Assembly: GCF_030253575.1 (NCBI RefSeq)
Contig: NC_080568.1
Location: forward strand, 34,777,501 to 34,841,500
Direction of reading: 5' to 3'
Source of the DNA: Rhododendron vialii
Taxonomy: Eukaryota; Streptophyta; Magnoliopsida; Ericales; Ericaceae
DNA length: 64,000 bases
The position numbers and the translations under genes are program-made. Below the pieces are notes generated by a model. The model ran no database searches. It worked only from the letters and a program-made list of their open reading frames with translations, and had not been told where the DNA came from. Shown one piece after another: positions 1 through 11,780 of this stretch (the first letter of the stretch is position 1; every line of letters begins with the position of its first letter).

Positions 1-2162
1 TTTTTAAAAAAAGCAGAAGGGAGTCATCATTTGCATCCTAATCGAAACAAATTCTCGTATGAACTGACCCACCTGAGGTGATAGCTTTAAACCAAAACCA
101 AAAACCAAGTAAAAAGGCAAACGATTAAGTCTTGCCTACCTTATGCTGTCGACCTCTTGAGCTTGTTAATATCTTCAGTTGACACGTGGAAAGGTTAAAT
201 CTTGACCGTTAACTACTTTATCTAGAACAAAAAACTTCCAACGGTGGGTCACAACGAAACCAGGAAAACGTCTTACCAACAATGGTGTCCTTCACCAGTT
301 GGGCCAACTACCGCCATTGATTGTGAGGTGGGTTCCGTTAAAAAGTTCATCTATAGCTTAAGAATTTTAAACAGGTTATTTCCGCTAAATAGATTTTTAA
401 TTGACGAATGACCTATTTCAAAATTCATGATTTTATGAACTTTAACCCGTCTGTTTAGACAATAGGCAGGTATGTTCAACGATCCGGACAATGTCAGTGT
501 CATGGCAATCAAATTAGTTAATTCAAGAACCCTAGACAGCAACCCCCAACACCATTATACAGTCTTCTACCCAAAAGTCGGGCTATTTTGCCAAATTCCT
601 TAAAGAGAGGACGTAGAAGTGCAAATCTACTTTGCCAAATTCCTTAGAGAGGACATAGAGGCGCCAAGACCGCAGCAAAGAGCTAGCGAATCGCTCAGAG
701 GTAGAAATCAAGGCTTGAACTAATCGAACACTCTTCTCTTCCATTGAAGATGAATGAAGCTAAGCGATCTGTTGAAGCTGTATAATGTGGTGGGACTCCG
801 AAGTGCATCCACCTCAGAGGGAAGTACGATTTGATCAACAGGGACAAAGTGAAAGCAAGAGTGTCAGGTTGAGACACAAATGTGAGTAAGAATTCAATCC
901 TCCGAAACCCAGGTTCCTCCGCAAGATTAGTCCACAGAGGATGAGTTAGCCCCTGAGTTCAAGCTGAAAAGTGCAGTCGACAGACAAGCGATTTATGTAC
1001 TACCTGGCTCAAATAGATTCTACCTATTGCGAAGAAGTGAACCAAACAATTCAAATTCTGGTCTCCGTTGCTGGGGATAGGCTACACTGATACAAATCCT
1101 TCAATTCTTCAATTTGATTCTATCTACAGATACATCCTCCTCAAGTTTGCAGAGAACCAATCAGTCTTCCAAAACAGAGCTGTCGGGTTATCCGTCAAAT
1201 TTCAAAGTAAAACACCAAGGCCTCGGCAATTGAAAACATATTCAACTTCACAAGGCAGAAACAGACCATTTGCTATTTTTTCAAAAATAACATGGACAGG
1301 CATATTTAGACAATGACATGTAAAATTGCAATTCTTATTGAGCCTTTTCCTTTGAGAAGGGAGGCAAGGCCACAGTCAGGGTGTATGTCGATAAAGGTAA
1401 TGCCTTAATCTTATCTAAAGCAAATGTACATCACATCTATGATGCATGACTGTTGCAAGTGGACCCAAAAGCTTGGCATTTTTGACTTGTACCTACAAAA
1501 GAGGAATGGCTCTTATGATTGTTAATAAAAGCATGGCATTTTTGACTTTGTACCTAGAAAAGAGGAATGGCTCTTATGATGTTAATTAAGTGGGAAAGAT
1601 AATTAATGATCTGCTGAATACAGGCAAGATAATGGTAAGAACATGGTAGGTCCCAAAAGGGTATCATTGTCTTTCTAGAGAGAGAAGTAGAGTGCTAATG
1701 CAATGGAAGACTCTCCTAATTACATTTTTAGATCCAATTTAGCAGCTCCACACATCATCACCAACAAAGAGAATCAACACCAGTGATGCCAACAATATAG
1801 GGCAACCAACCAACAAAAACATTTGCAAAAGACAGAAGCCAGAAAGGAGAAGGGTACAAAACCCTAATTAAATAAGAACCTTACTCTAATTAAATAACGC
1901 ATCCCTCTTCTTAATTAAAGGGTATCGGCCATAGAGAAACCAATCCAACCTACAACCTCAATAACTAAACAAATCCGGAGCTACAAATAGAAATAAAGAA
2001 CAAGAAAAAGGGCATAGGGTACAAAACCCTACCCGCATTGAAAACTTGCATCATTTTTGCAAGTATCTTAGATGGTAAGACATGTTTCGCAATACCCAAT
2101 TGAAAAACTGGGCGATAAAATATCAGAAATGTTTTATACTTACCGATCTAGGAAAAACCTCA
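1..2162. other. Intergenic, 3' side of eIF4A; no gene recognised
   Basis: No protein family is recognisable in any frame; the few open stretches are under 90 codons and unlike any family I know. The part nearest 2162 must include the eIF4A 3'UTR, but I cannot fix its polyadenylation site. Two small direct duplications are visible: a loose one of about 45 bp near 583-665 (a block starting ttgccaaattcctt occurs twice) and a clean 60-bp one at 1467-1586. Confidence 0.5.
1467..1586. repeat. Two-copy 60-bp tandem duplication
   Basis: Positions 1467-1526 and 1527-1586 are near-identical 60-bp units with a few substitutions and compensating one-base indels. Each holds the block gaggaatggctcttatga. 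It lies downstream of the eIF4A stop codon, so it is probably beyond or late in the 3'UTR. Confidence 0.85.
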
Positions 2163-5100
2163 TTAGAGGAGATCAGCAATATTGGACGGCAGCTCTGCGA
2201 CCACCACATTATAGAACCTCTGAATATCCGACAGCATCCTCTCATCATCCCCAGTTACAAAGTTAATAGCAACACCTTTTCTCCCAAACCGTCCGCTTCT
2301 TCCTATCCGGTGAAGGTAATTCTCCGGCTGAGTAGGTAGGTCATAGTTTATGACAAGGGAGACTTGTTGCACGTCAATGCCACGTGCCAAGAGATCTGTG
2401 GTGATGAGCATACGGGAGGATCCAGAGCGAAATTCACGCATAATTATGTCCCTAGTGTTCTGATCCATGTCACCGTGGGTCGCAGAGACTGTGTGGTCCC
2501 GGCTTCGCATTTTGTCCGTGAGCCAGTCGACTTTTCGCCTTGTGTTAACGAAAATGACGCTTTGGGTTATGGCTAGGGATTCATACAGATCACATAGTGT
2601 TTCAAGCTTCCATTCTTCTTTGTCCACATGAACATAAAACTGCTTGATACCCTCTAGGGTGAGCTCATCACGTTTTACCAAGATCCGTACAGGTTTGTTC
2701 ATGAACTTTCTCGTAATCTCAAGAGCTTCGGGTGGCATTGTGGCAGAGAAAACCCCAACTTGGATTTTTGGCGGTAGCATCTGGAAAATGTCATAGATCT
2801 GACAGCATAGAAAACCATTATCAGAAAACAATATTATTAAAATGCCATTTAATCAAGGGAAATGATCTTCACTTGTTATAACCATTCCATTTTTTTTTAA
2901 TCTTCATCTAAACCCAATCATACAACCTTTCATCTGTGAAAAGCTGTACCAAAAGTTGATGAATGAAAGACAGAAGGAGTATTATCAAAAAAAAACAAAA
3001 AGGAGAGGGTGAAAATCATTTCCTAAAACAATCTCTCAAGAAACTCGATTCATGTTCCAAAAAAAAAAAAAACTCAATGCAAGTAAACATAGTTGTGAAA
3101 AATCATGTGACAGGAACAAAATTTCAACCTACTCCAAGGAATACAGAGGGCAAAATTATGAACTTCATTACCCAATCCACCAAAATACATGCAAGAAAAG
3201 ATTTTGATATTTCAATAGTTCTCGAATCTCAATAGAGAACAAAGACCAAATAAACAAATAACTGTGAAGTCTACTAATAAAAGAAGATAAAAGTTTCCAG
3301 CAACACAAATAAATCTCCCGTGCTGCGATGGAGTCAACATTAATATTGGAATGGAGATCTATGCCAGCTGCTCATGGTCATTCAGAGAGAGAAGTGAACA
3401 AGCATGTTAGGATCGTCACACACACGCACACGATTTATGAGTATAAAACAGTAAAGAATCAACAATATGGTCAACCATACTTTGCAAACTGCCATGTAAA
3501 CTTGTACCAATCAAAAGCAGAAAAAACACAATAAGAGCTCGATACAATAAAGATACGAGGAAAAAAAAAAACATAGACAATCATATAGGCAAAGCACATA
3601 CATAAAGCATTTAGTGCCTTCAAGAAGAAAACAATAACTACGTTCCTTGAGAGTTCCATCCAAAACTGAAAAGCAGTTGCCCTTGCTCAACTTAAAGTTT
3701 GCCATCCTTCCACATAGCAATCTGTTCCTCCAAGAGTTAGGCTTCCAAAGGTGAGGTTGTGGGTTTGAGCTAGTGAAGTGGCATCGACCATTTGTAGTTG
3801 TCTAACTTACTAACATACCAACATTCAACATGGTGGAAAGGGAAAAAAATCTCCTCCAAGCTCAAGCTCATCCATTTCACAAGGCTATACCATTGCTGGC
3901 AACTAATCGGTTGCATGAGAAAATTTAATCCAGTTAATACATCTCAAATAAACAGGCAGAGGGAAGCTACTTCAACTTTTGATGAGCATTTATCCAAGAT
4001 CAAGGAAATGGGGACTGATGATTTACGTAATTGCATTGCCAACACCCCATGATCTTGAAGAGTTTCTATTATACACATGTACATACTTCCATAGAGAACA
4101 TGCAACACATGAAATTTACGTTTTTTACAACCACTCACACTTGCACAGGCTCTCAGATGGGGTGTGTGACACCCCTGAGAGAACATCCAGCACAAAACAA
4201 TGATTTCTCCACAATCATAGACACTCACACAAAATTTTCAGAAAGAAAAAAACTCACACAAACTTTCACATGGTTGTCTAGGTCCCCACATTGATTCGGA
4301 AATAAATATGAAATGGAGACAAGAAAGTACCTGGTCCTTGAAACCACGTGAAAGCATTTCATCAGCCTCATCCAACACAAACATTTTCATGCAATCAGGG
4401 CGAAGTGATTGTCTTCGCAACATGTCAAACACACGACCTGGGGTGCCAACAACAACATGAACACCACTAGAAAGAATCCGTTGATCCTCACGAACACTGG
4501 TCCCCCCCACACAAGCATGAACTTTCACGTTGAGGTAGTCACCAAGTGCTCGCATAACCTTCTCAATCTGCTGTGCAAGTTCGCGAGTAGGTGCCAAAAC
4601 CAATGCCTGGCATTGGACTAAATCATAATCAAGTTGTTGCAAAATTCCAGAGCAGAAAGTAGCTGTCTTCCCAGTTCCAGATTGGGCCTGCTGAATTACA
4701 TCAAGGCCTTTGCAAAATGGAACAATTCCCCTTTGTTGGATAGCAGATGGTTTCTCAAAACCTTCAGATAAATAAAGCACATATTCCAAATGTCAGTAGG
4801 AGGTTCACCAAAACAACAAAGAGAATGTAGAAAGGTTGCACATCGTAAATATAAGCAATCCTCGATCATCTAACCCTCCCTTAATTTTGGTCCAATTTGG
4901 AGAATCCAACTATCTAAGGAAATGATTGCACTGTAAAGGTTGTTAATTTCCAAAACATACCCTTACTCTTTAGTAAGCCATTGTTAGTTTCAAATTCAAA
5001 AGAGAGGAGGTTCTAGAATAATTCCACGTGAGAAAAGCAACTTCAGCAGACATGTTCCATTGGCACATCTTTGAAGAACTTAAACAACTTCGAAGTACTT

Positions 5101-5431
5101 ACCATAAGCATAGATGCCCCTAAGGAGGTTCTCCTGTAGTCCCATAGCATCGAAGGTATCACAAACCTCGTCATATGATGTGAAGAATTCTTGTCCATCC
5201 GCAGACACTGACAGTCTGTAAAGATAAAAAATAACAATCAACCTAAGCAACCACAATATAAAAGGCATGTAGATTTTAAGATGAATTAAACAAGAAATAT
5301 TGATGTATACAAAGTGAAGATCCGTTGTTCCCTCACAACCAGAGCACGTGATAAAGAACTTACAACTCAGTCATTTTGGCGTCATACTGACGAGTGTCAA
5401 ATTGATAACCATCGGGTGCCAAAGCTGCCAT
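2163..5431 (-). CDS. EIF4A: Eukaryotic initiation factor 4A (DEAD-box RNA helicase)
   Basis: Four coding exons on the minus strand: 5431-5364, 5215-5103, 4761-4331 and 2798-2163. All introns are GT-AG with matching phases, giving 415 residues (plant eIF4A is about 412-413). Reading the protein: a short plant-type N-terminus ([12 protein letters not shown]), Q motif [11 protein letters not shown] at about 61-71, Walker A AQSGTGKT at 86-93, DEAD at 191-194, SAT at 222-224, ARGID and [10 protein letters not shown] (367-376) in the second RecA domain, and the family ending LPSNIADLL. All helicase motifs are intact. Known role of the family: the ATP-dependent RNA helicase of the cytosolic eIF4F cap-binding complex, unwinding 5'UTR structure for ribosome scanning. 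The sequence matches eIF4A-1/2 rather than the exon-junction paralogue eIF4A-3. A 5'UTR intron lies upstream of the ATG. The start is chosen because it gives the family N-terminus directly after an acceptor AG (5435-5434). Confidence 0.96.
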
Positions 5432-5794
5432 ATCTACAATGAGAACACCCTAATAATATTAGGCAAATCAAGATCGTCGGCACAAGAGAGGATTGCAACA
5501 TGCAACATCAACGTTGAAACCGGTGAAATCTTTTCAGGGTACAAACTACAAACCAATTCATGCACATAAAATTAAAAGATAGTACTACAGATACTGCAAG
5601 TTTGCAACACTCAGCCTATTACGAGAGAAGGGGGCACTTAAAAGAGTTCCAACAGTGCATTATATTCATTCCTTATTCTCTCTCGCATGCACATAGACTG
5701 ACAGACCAACACATCACACACCGGAAAAGCTGATACAACCAGTTTACGATGACAAGATTCAAGCACTATTTTCCATATGCACAATGTACAACGT

Positions 5795-6775
5795 CGGTGT
5801 TGGAAAAATATAACACAAATACCAAACTTGGAAACCATATAAGGTTGCGTAAAACTTTATTCATTCATTTGTTTTCAAATTTGGGGAGATATGCATCAAC
5901 TCAGATGGCTATTAAGCTAACGAAAGGTTACTCCTCCACTGCCAACAACTTAAAATCTGTTATGCATCATTAGTTCTTAATACATCACCAAACGAGCGGA
6001 GGAACCACTTTTCATACATGCAAAATACAAATCTCCTCTGTTTAGTTACTAGAAGAGCCAAATTCGCAAGCCATTTACCATAGAGCACAAGTATTAAATA
6101 CTCACTCCGTCCCAATTCTATTGTCCCTCGTCCTATCCTAACTGGCTAAAAAACTAATTATAACTTTTAATTGATAATACCGATTATATGCAATATGGAT
6201 CTTGTTTGATAGATCTCAATGAGCTCTTTTAAACGGTGTTTTCAAAATCACCTAAAACATTATACATTGCAAGATATAATCAATTGAAAAGTGGCACAGA
6301 CTCCCAAAAGGGACAAAAGAATTGGGACAGAGGGAGTATCCGTTTTCATATTTTGGGATATCATATAATGATATAACAAGGGATTAGTTCTCCAGTGCCT
6401 GAAGCCTCTTTGCCTTCTCCCCAAGACCCAAAGTTGACTGATTGTCCACAATTAACGTACATTCAAATTGAAAGCACTACCTAAAATGCATCACATTGAG
6501 TCTGGGAAACGAAAAACAATGCAACACTACAAGCAATTTACTCTAAAACATTTCAGGCACCTCTTTCACATGTGAAATGCAAATCCTCTAGTGCTTAGAA
6601 AAATTTAACAGAAGAGCCAAACTTGCAAACCATATGGTGTGGCGTACAAGCATTAAACATCTGTTTTCATATTTTGGGGAGATATGCATAGAGGGAGATG
6701 CTATTGGGATAACAAAAGGTTAGTCCTCCAGTGCCCCAAGCCGCTTTTCCTTTCTCCCCGGAGACCAAAAGATCA
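5795..6775. repeat. Degenerate triplication inside the eIF4A leader intron
   Basis: Three diverged copies of one block are visible: about 5800-5955, 6050-6100 continuing at 6337-6430 after a MITE, and 6605-6775. Shared landmarks in order are a ccaaa(c/t)t(t/c)g(g/c)aa(a/g)cca segment, a tattttggggagatatgc-like segment, and a ctccagtgcc...tctcccc segment. The middle copy is split by the MITE, so the triplication is older than that insertion. Confidence 0.6.
6101..6336. mobile_element. Stowaway-like MITE (Tc1/mariner type)
   Basis: A 236-bp element with terminal inverted repeats: left ctcactccgtcccaattct, right end the complement of ctccctctgtcccaattct (17 of 19 match). It is flanked by TA on both sides (6099-6100 and 6337-6338), the target duplication of Tc1/mariner elements. 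The CTCCCTCCGTCCC-type terminus is the hallmark of plant Stowaway MITEs. It has no coding capacity and sits in the eIF4A leader intron. Confidence 0.88.
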
Positions 6776-7310
6776 GTGACAATCGAACTTCCATGCATAA
6801 AGGACATTCCATAGAAATACAGTACAAATAAACCAAAAGTGAACAAAAGGAAAACAGAAAAAGGAAACACTAAGCAACAATTTGAAGTTCAGATTTGAAT
6901 CCATTAGAGCAAATACCCAGTTGCACAAGTTTTCCAACGCATAATCATCCCGTTAACATTTGTTTCATTAATCCTTAGACTATTTTCTGATTTTTTTTCT
7001 TAACACAATTTTTTTTCTAGTTGGTTTATTTTCCGAGTAAATTTGAAAAAGAATCCATTTTTTCAGAGAATGTTGCCATACCTTTGCTACCCACCCATAT
7101 ACTAGCCACATACTAACACATTTCAATTAAATAAACAACTGATAATGTTCCACCAAAGGTACATAGAACCGTAGAAATTTTGATCTCGGATGAACTCAGA
7201 CGAAAGTAACTGAAGGATTCAGCGAATCGATTGGAGAAAAACTAAAGAGAACCCAGTTGAAATGCGCGGAAAATAAGACGACCCATATGGTTTAGACTTT
7301 AGAGACACAC

Positions 7311-7460
7311 CTTGAAATCCTGATTGTTTCAGTTGCGGCTGCAGAGATCTCAGAGGGGAGTGAAGATAGGGTGGAAGCAGGGTTCAAATATGGGAAGAGA
7401 GAGAGGGGGTGGGCGATGGTTGCCCTACTGAGATTGGGCCTTGGTCCAATGGGAGATAAA
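7311..7460 (-). promoter_or_regulatory. Possible second eIF4A promoter / leader exon
   Basis: On the minus strand a CT-rich segment (about 7420-7312) ends in a good donor, TTTCAAG|GTGTGT. Upstream near 7430-7455 are a GGCCCAAT element (site II/TGGGCC class) and a CCAAT-like box (CCCATTGGACC), both frequent in plant ribosome and translation gene promoters. It could be an alternative first exon spliced to the same acceptor at 5434. There is no transcript evidence. Confidence 0.35.
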
Positions 7461-7762
7461 ACAACGAGTAAAATAAGAAAACAATTTGAAAACCAAAAAA
7501 GAAAAAGCCTTAGGGCTTCAAATTTGTCTTTTATTCTATCAAAAAACGTCCGAGTAAAACCAGAAACCATAAAAATATTACTAGCATCGATGTACGTGGA
7601 ATACATATTCATATGCATATACAAGAGACATACACGTCTAATTATATACCACCACACATATTTATCGATCTGTAAAAGCATTGCGTCTGGGTAACGAACA
7701 ACACAGATACATAAACGCTATAACTCGTTCATTAGCAAAAAAAAAGAATAGAGAGGACGAAC

Positions 7763-7922
7763 CTGCAAAGGAGGAGAGAGATTGGTGTGAATCTGTGTAG
7801 AGAGCAAGAAAGAGAGTTGGAGAAAGAGATTGTAGAGTTGTGCTGCAGAGCGAGAGTTTTCCCTAACTCGTCGGATCTGCGGCGGTAAACTCGTTCAAAA
7901 CCTATTAAACCCTAATATATAG
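7763..7922 (-). promoter_or_regulatory. eIF4A promoter core and leader exon (telo-box, TATA)
   Basis: On the minus strand a CT-rich leader (about 7885-7763) ends in the donor CAG|GTTCGT. Upstream is a TATA-like ctatatatta (7922-7913) directly joined to an interstitial telomere motif (AAACCCTAA read on the plus strand near 7905). Telo-boxes next to TATA or CT-rich initiators are typical of plant translation-machinery promoters. The transcription start near 7885 is inferred, not seen. Confidence 0.65.
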
Positions 7923-9060
7923 TAGTACTGGGGAAGCCTGCCGTGAGGGCGACACGGCAGGATTGCCGTGCCTAGAAACGCCACCGTTCAAGGAAAAAAA
8001 AGGGCAGCCAGACACCTTGCACCTCTTGGACCAAGTTTGGGAACGAACAAAATAGGGAGAGTCACCACAAAGAAAAAAAAATTAAATTATTTGGTAGTCT
8101 TGCAGCGCCACGTAATGCATCAACACTCTTATCCACCAAATACATTTTTGTTAGATTCAATTTTTGAGGTTTTGTAGACTCTTCATGGTCCCACAACAAT
8201 GAACATAATCGTTTATTTGTAGCCCTCCTTGTGCTTACAAATCCCAAGAAATACTTAATTAATTTCATATTAATGAATATGATTTTTTGTGGGTCGTTTC
8301 AAGTCTCTTAAAAGATTATTGAAACTGCTCATTGTTCTTAATATGTTTTTTTATTCCAGCAGAAAATTAGTACAATTCTATATTTTTTATTTTAGTAAAA
8401 AATTATCTCAATCGGTATTGATAAGGCCTTTTTTTAAATTCATAGAGCGAAAATACTTAATTTTAAATATTTTTTTTCTCATCCCATTTTTCTTGATTTT
8501 ATATCTTTCCAAACATGGTCCAACAGGTGCAATGGTTGCCAAGAGTTTTTGCAAACCCTGTTGTTTGGCCCTCACAACAAGCTTCCCAAATTCAGCATCT
8601 AAGGTTGTAACCGAGCCGAGTCGAGCCGAGCTTTGGATTGCTCAAATTCAATTCGTTCAAAACTAGCCTATCTCAAGCTCGACTCGATCTTGAGTTGAGA
8701 CTAAGCTCGGTTTATTTACTGAACAAACCATGCTGCAACTAATTAGTCGACCATTTACAAATGAGCCGAGATACAACTAACTCGAGCTCAACTCGTTTAT
8801 TAAACACACTCTGAGCAATAAATGCAATAAGGGGTTTTTTATGTTTATTATATTACAATTATCATTTTACTTAAGGTATTCTACCTTTGAAAAAAAAAAT
8901 TGATAGTTTAATTAAAATTCAAGGCTGTAAACTGATAAGCTGAGAATATGTGGTGTGATTTGGGGCACGAATCAAGTAATAGGGGCTTCTTTATGTAATT
9001 GTCCCAAGAATATATCGTGTCAAGCCCTACATTTCTAATCGATCAGAATCTCACTCCCCA
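7923..9060. other. Intergenic spacer between divergent eIF4A and NMT1
   Basis: About 1.1 kb separates the leaders of two divergently transcribed genes. It is mostly AT-rich. The stretch 8605-8815 is full of GAGC(C/T)GAG and its complement, a low-complexity inverted repeat common as degenerate MITE-like DNA in plant genomes; I cannot define its ends. No coding sequence is recognised. Confidence 0.5.
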
Positions 9061-9100
9061 AAATCTTGATCTTGAATCGAACAAAGCTCCCGGCGACGAG

Positions 9101-9105
9101 GTACA

Positions 9106-9138
<33 letters not shown>

Positions 9139-9523
9139 ATCTTAGTGGGTTTTTTATTTTTATTTTTTATGATCATCGTAGTGGGTATTTGGTAACCGGA
9201 AAACGGTTTATTCCTCTCTCATTTACCTCCATTAGTGATTAGTGTAATTGCTTGTGTTAAAAGAATTGATCATACCTGTAGAAACTGCAATGAGATACCT
9301 AGATGAAAATATGTAATTGAATCATAATTAGTTTATTATGTAGCAACTCCAACAAATTTAAAAACCTTGAGGGCATATGTAACATTATGCTGTACTGTGT
9401 TTACATGTTTTTTCCCTCCTCAAAATATTGAAAGGAAACTTATAAAAATCGTCAAGGGCATTCGTAACAGTTCATTTTCTACTTCTATATTGCAAGTGGA
9501 TCATTATTGTTATTTTCATACAG
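9101..9523 (+). other. 5'UTR intron of NMT1 with (TG)n
   Basis: Donor GACGAG|GTACAT at 9101 and acceptor TTTTCATACAG ending at 9523, three bases before the NMT1 ATG. A (TG)14 microsatellite (9109-9136) follows the donor. The pair of sites is inferred from consensus and from the absence of an in-frame upstream extension. Confidence 0.6.
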
Positions 9524-9526
9524 ACT

Positions 9527-10852
9527 ATGGCACCAAATTCATTGGAAATGGTAGAGAACAATTCAACCTCTGAATCTCCGGCAGAAACCCCAAACCCTAA
9601 TCCTGATGGGAATTCACCTTCTGAGGGTGACATTTCAATTGATGCGATATCGCGAAGGGTTCAAGAATCACTCTCTCTTGCAAAGAGGCACAAGTTTTGG
9701 GAAACCCAACCTGTTGGTCAGTTCAAGGACCTTGGGGACCCAAGTTTGCCTGAAGGGCCAATTGAACCGCCAACACCCTTGTCGGAAGTCAAACAAGAAC
9801 CCTATAATCTACCGAATCTATACGAATGGATAACTTGTGACATGAATTCTGAAGATATGTGCTCTGAGGTTTATAACCTCCTAACCAATAACTATGTTGA
9901 GGACGATGAGAATATGTTCAGGTTTAACTATTCGAAGGAGTTTCTTCGGTGGGCCCTTCACCCGCCGGGTTATTTTACAAGCTGGCACATTGGGGTGCGA
10001 GTCAAAAGCTCGAAGAAGTTAGTCGCTTTTATTACTGGAGTTCCCGCGAGGATCCGGGCCCGTGATACTGTCGTCAACATGGCAGAGATCAATTTCTTGT
10101 GTGTTCATAAGAAGCTTAGGTCGAAACGACTTGCTCCTGTGATGATTAAAGAAGTTACTAGGAGGGTTCATTTGGAAAATATTTGGCAAGCAGCTTATAC
10201 AGCTGGAGTGGTTATTCCTACACCCATATCCACTTGCCAGTATTGGCATAGGTCTTTGAATCCGAAGAAGCTTATCGATGTTGGATTTTCTAGGCTTGGT
10301 GCTAGAATGACAATGAGCCGAACGATTAAGCTGTATAAATTACCGGATTCCACTTCTACCCCTGGGTTTAGGAAGATGGAGCCCCACGACGTTCCTGCGG
10401 TTACGCGTTTGCTTAGGAATTACTTGAGTCAATTTCTCGTTGCACCTGATTTTGATGAAAATGACATTGAGCACTGGCTTCTTCCGAGGGAAGATGTGGT
10501 GGAAAGTTTTCTGGTCGAGAGCCCTGAGACGCATGAGATCACCGACTTCTGCAGTTTTTACACTCTTCCATCGTCTATCTTAGGAAACCAGAATTACTCA
10601 ACATTGAAAGCTGCTTATTCTTACTATAACGTGTCTACAAAGACTCCGTTGCTTCAGCTCATGAATGATGCTCTTATCGTAGCGAAACGGAAGGATTACG
10701 ATGTTTTTAATGCCTTGGATGTTATGCAAAATGAAGGTTTCTTGAAGGAACTGAAGTTTGGACCCGGTGATGGGAAACTGCACTATTATCTCTACAACTA
10801 TCGGCTTAACCATGTCATGAGACCATCAGAACTTGGGCTTGTGCTTTTGTAG
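9527..10852 (+). CDS. NMT1: Glycylpeptide N-tetradecanoyltransferase (N-myristoyltransferase)
   Basis: An uninterrupted 441-codon frame, close to the roughly 434-residue plant NMT1. NMT transfers myristate from myristoyl-CoA to the N-terminal glycine of proteins, usually co-translationally at cytosolic ribosomes. Visible signatures: the NMT motif EINFLCVHK (187-195) followed by the SKRLAPVMIKEVTRR segment that binds acyl-CoA, the second signature KFGPGDG (410-416), and the short hydrophobic C-terminus LGLVLL. In the family the terminal carboxylate acts as catalytic base, so the exact stop matters, and it is intact. The N-terminal 50 residues are polar, Pro/Ser/Glu-rich and variable, as usual. 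The start ATG directly follows the leader-intron acceptor; no closer in-frame ATG gives a better family fit. Arabidopsis also has a mostly intronless NMT1 coding region. Confidence 0.97.
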   Translation: MAPNSLEMVENNSTSESPAETPNPNPDGNSPSEGDISIDAISRRVQESLSLAKRHKFWETQPVGQFKDLGDPSLPEGPIEPPTPLSEVKQEPYNLPNLYEWITCDMNSEDMCSEVYNLLTNNYVEDDENMFRFNYSKEFLRWALHPPGYFTSWHIGVRVKSSKKLVAFITGVPARIRARDTVVNMAEINFLCVHKKLRSKRLAPVMIKEVTRRVHLENIWQAAYTAGVVIPTPISTCQYWHRSLNPKKLIDVGFSRLGARMTMSRTIKLYKLPDSTSTPGFRKMEPHDVPAVTRLLRNYLSQFLVAPDFDENDIEHWLLPREDVVESFLVESPETHEITDFCSFYTLPSSILGNQNYSTLKAAYSYYNVSTKTPLLQLMNDALIVAKRKDYDVFNALDVMQNEGFLKELKFGPGDGKLHYYLYNYRLNHVMRPSELGLVLL

Positions 10853-11618
10853 TAGAGCCCTCAATTCATATATGGTATGCACCACAGGAGGCAGTTTTGT
10901 CTAATTATCCTGATTGTTTCAGTTTCCAAGTTGCAACAATTGTGCTTCATAGTTTGTTGGCAATCCATGATTGGATTTTAGATTTTGTTACTTGAGTGGA
11001 AGATTGATTTCATGAGCTTTTATTTCCCGAGTTTCTTGGGTAGTGTACTGGTGCTTTGATTTTCATGTGTTGTAGAACAGCAAAAAGGTTGTTTTTTGTT
11101 TTCAAAACAATTTCCTTTCCAGCTCCATTATTGGTTGTTCTATGCCGCTTTGATATCTGTATTGTGTTATTAGGGTCATAACCCCATTGACATCGATTGA
11201 GCACCTAGTCAAATACAGCAAGAGACAATCTATTCTTGTTAAAGCATCTGTTTCTTTTTCACGTTCTACAGCTGGGTTATCTGTAATGGTTTCATGTACA
11301 GCTCTTGATTTCGAGGGTAGGTGGTTGGTGGCTCAAACAAAATGTGGGTTTTTTGTTTTTCGTGGTCATTAGCATCTTATTCTTGGCAACAGAACATTTT
11401 CCTTTTGCTTACAGGTTTAGATGATTTTCTGTGGACCTGGAGTGTTGCCACAGTGTGTCATCGATACTTTTCGGACAATATGCACCTGATATGTTCGATC
11501 ATGGTGGTTTTTATACCACCTTTAATTTAAATCGAGGAGGGAGAAGAGATTCAAGAACTTCTCAGACCAATAGCTCAACTTTCATGTCTTACAAAATTGT
11601 TAAAGTAGCAAGTCGATT

Positions 11619-11780
11619 TCATGATATGATCGCATACTCCACCAAAACAATCCCAGGGTGTTGAAGTGAGCCATCACCCATATAAGTTGCTCTTCCAGCA
11701 TTGTCAAACTTGGTAAACTTCTTACCATTAACATTCAGGATATACTTGACATGTCCACAGTGTATTCTATGATCACGAGA
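11619..11780 (-). other. Short coding-like island, unidentified
   Basis: On the minus strand a 53-codon open frame bounded by stops reads like protein rather than random sequence (HCGHVKYILNVNGKKFTKFD followed by a Gly/Asp-rich stretch). It has no ATG at its head, no recognised family and no clear splice partner. It may be a decayed exon of a lost gene or of a transposon, or chance. Confidence 0.2.

Larger units (their letters stand above)
5434..7762 (-). other. 5'UTR intron of eIF4A
   Basis: Inferred intron from donor CAG|GTTCGT (exon end 7763) to acceptor TTGTAG| two bases before the ATG. Long leader introns are common in plant translation-factor genes and often raise expression. It contains a MITE (6101-6336), a degenerate internal triplication (about 5.8-6.8 kb) and a possible second leader exon ending near 7311. 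No coding sequence is recognisable inside. Confidence 0.7.

Noticed and set aside
2364-2576. Plus-strand open frame within eIF4A exon 4
   Set aside because: Antisense shadow of the helicase domain.
7292-7681. 129-codon minus-strand open frame upstream of eIF4A
   Set aside because: No family resemblance; it overlaps the proposed leader/promoter region and is likely noncoding.
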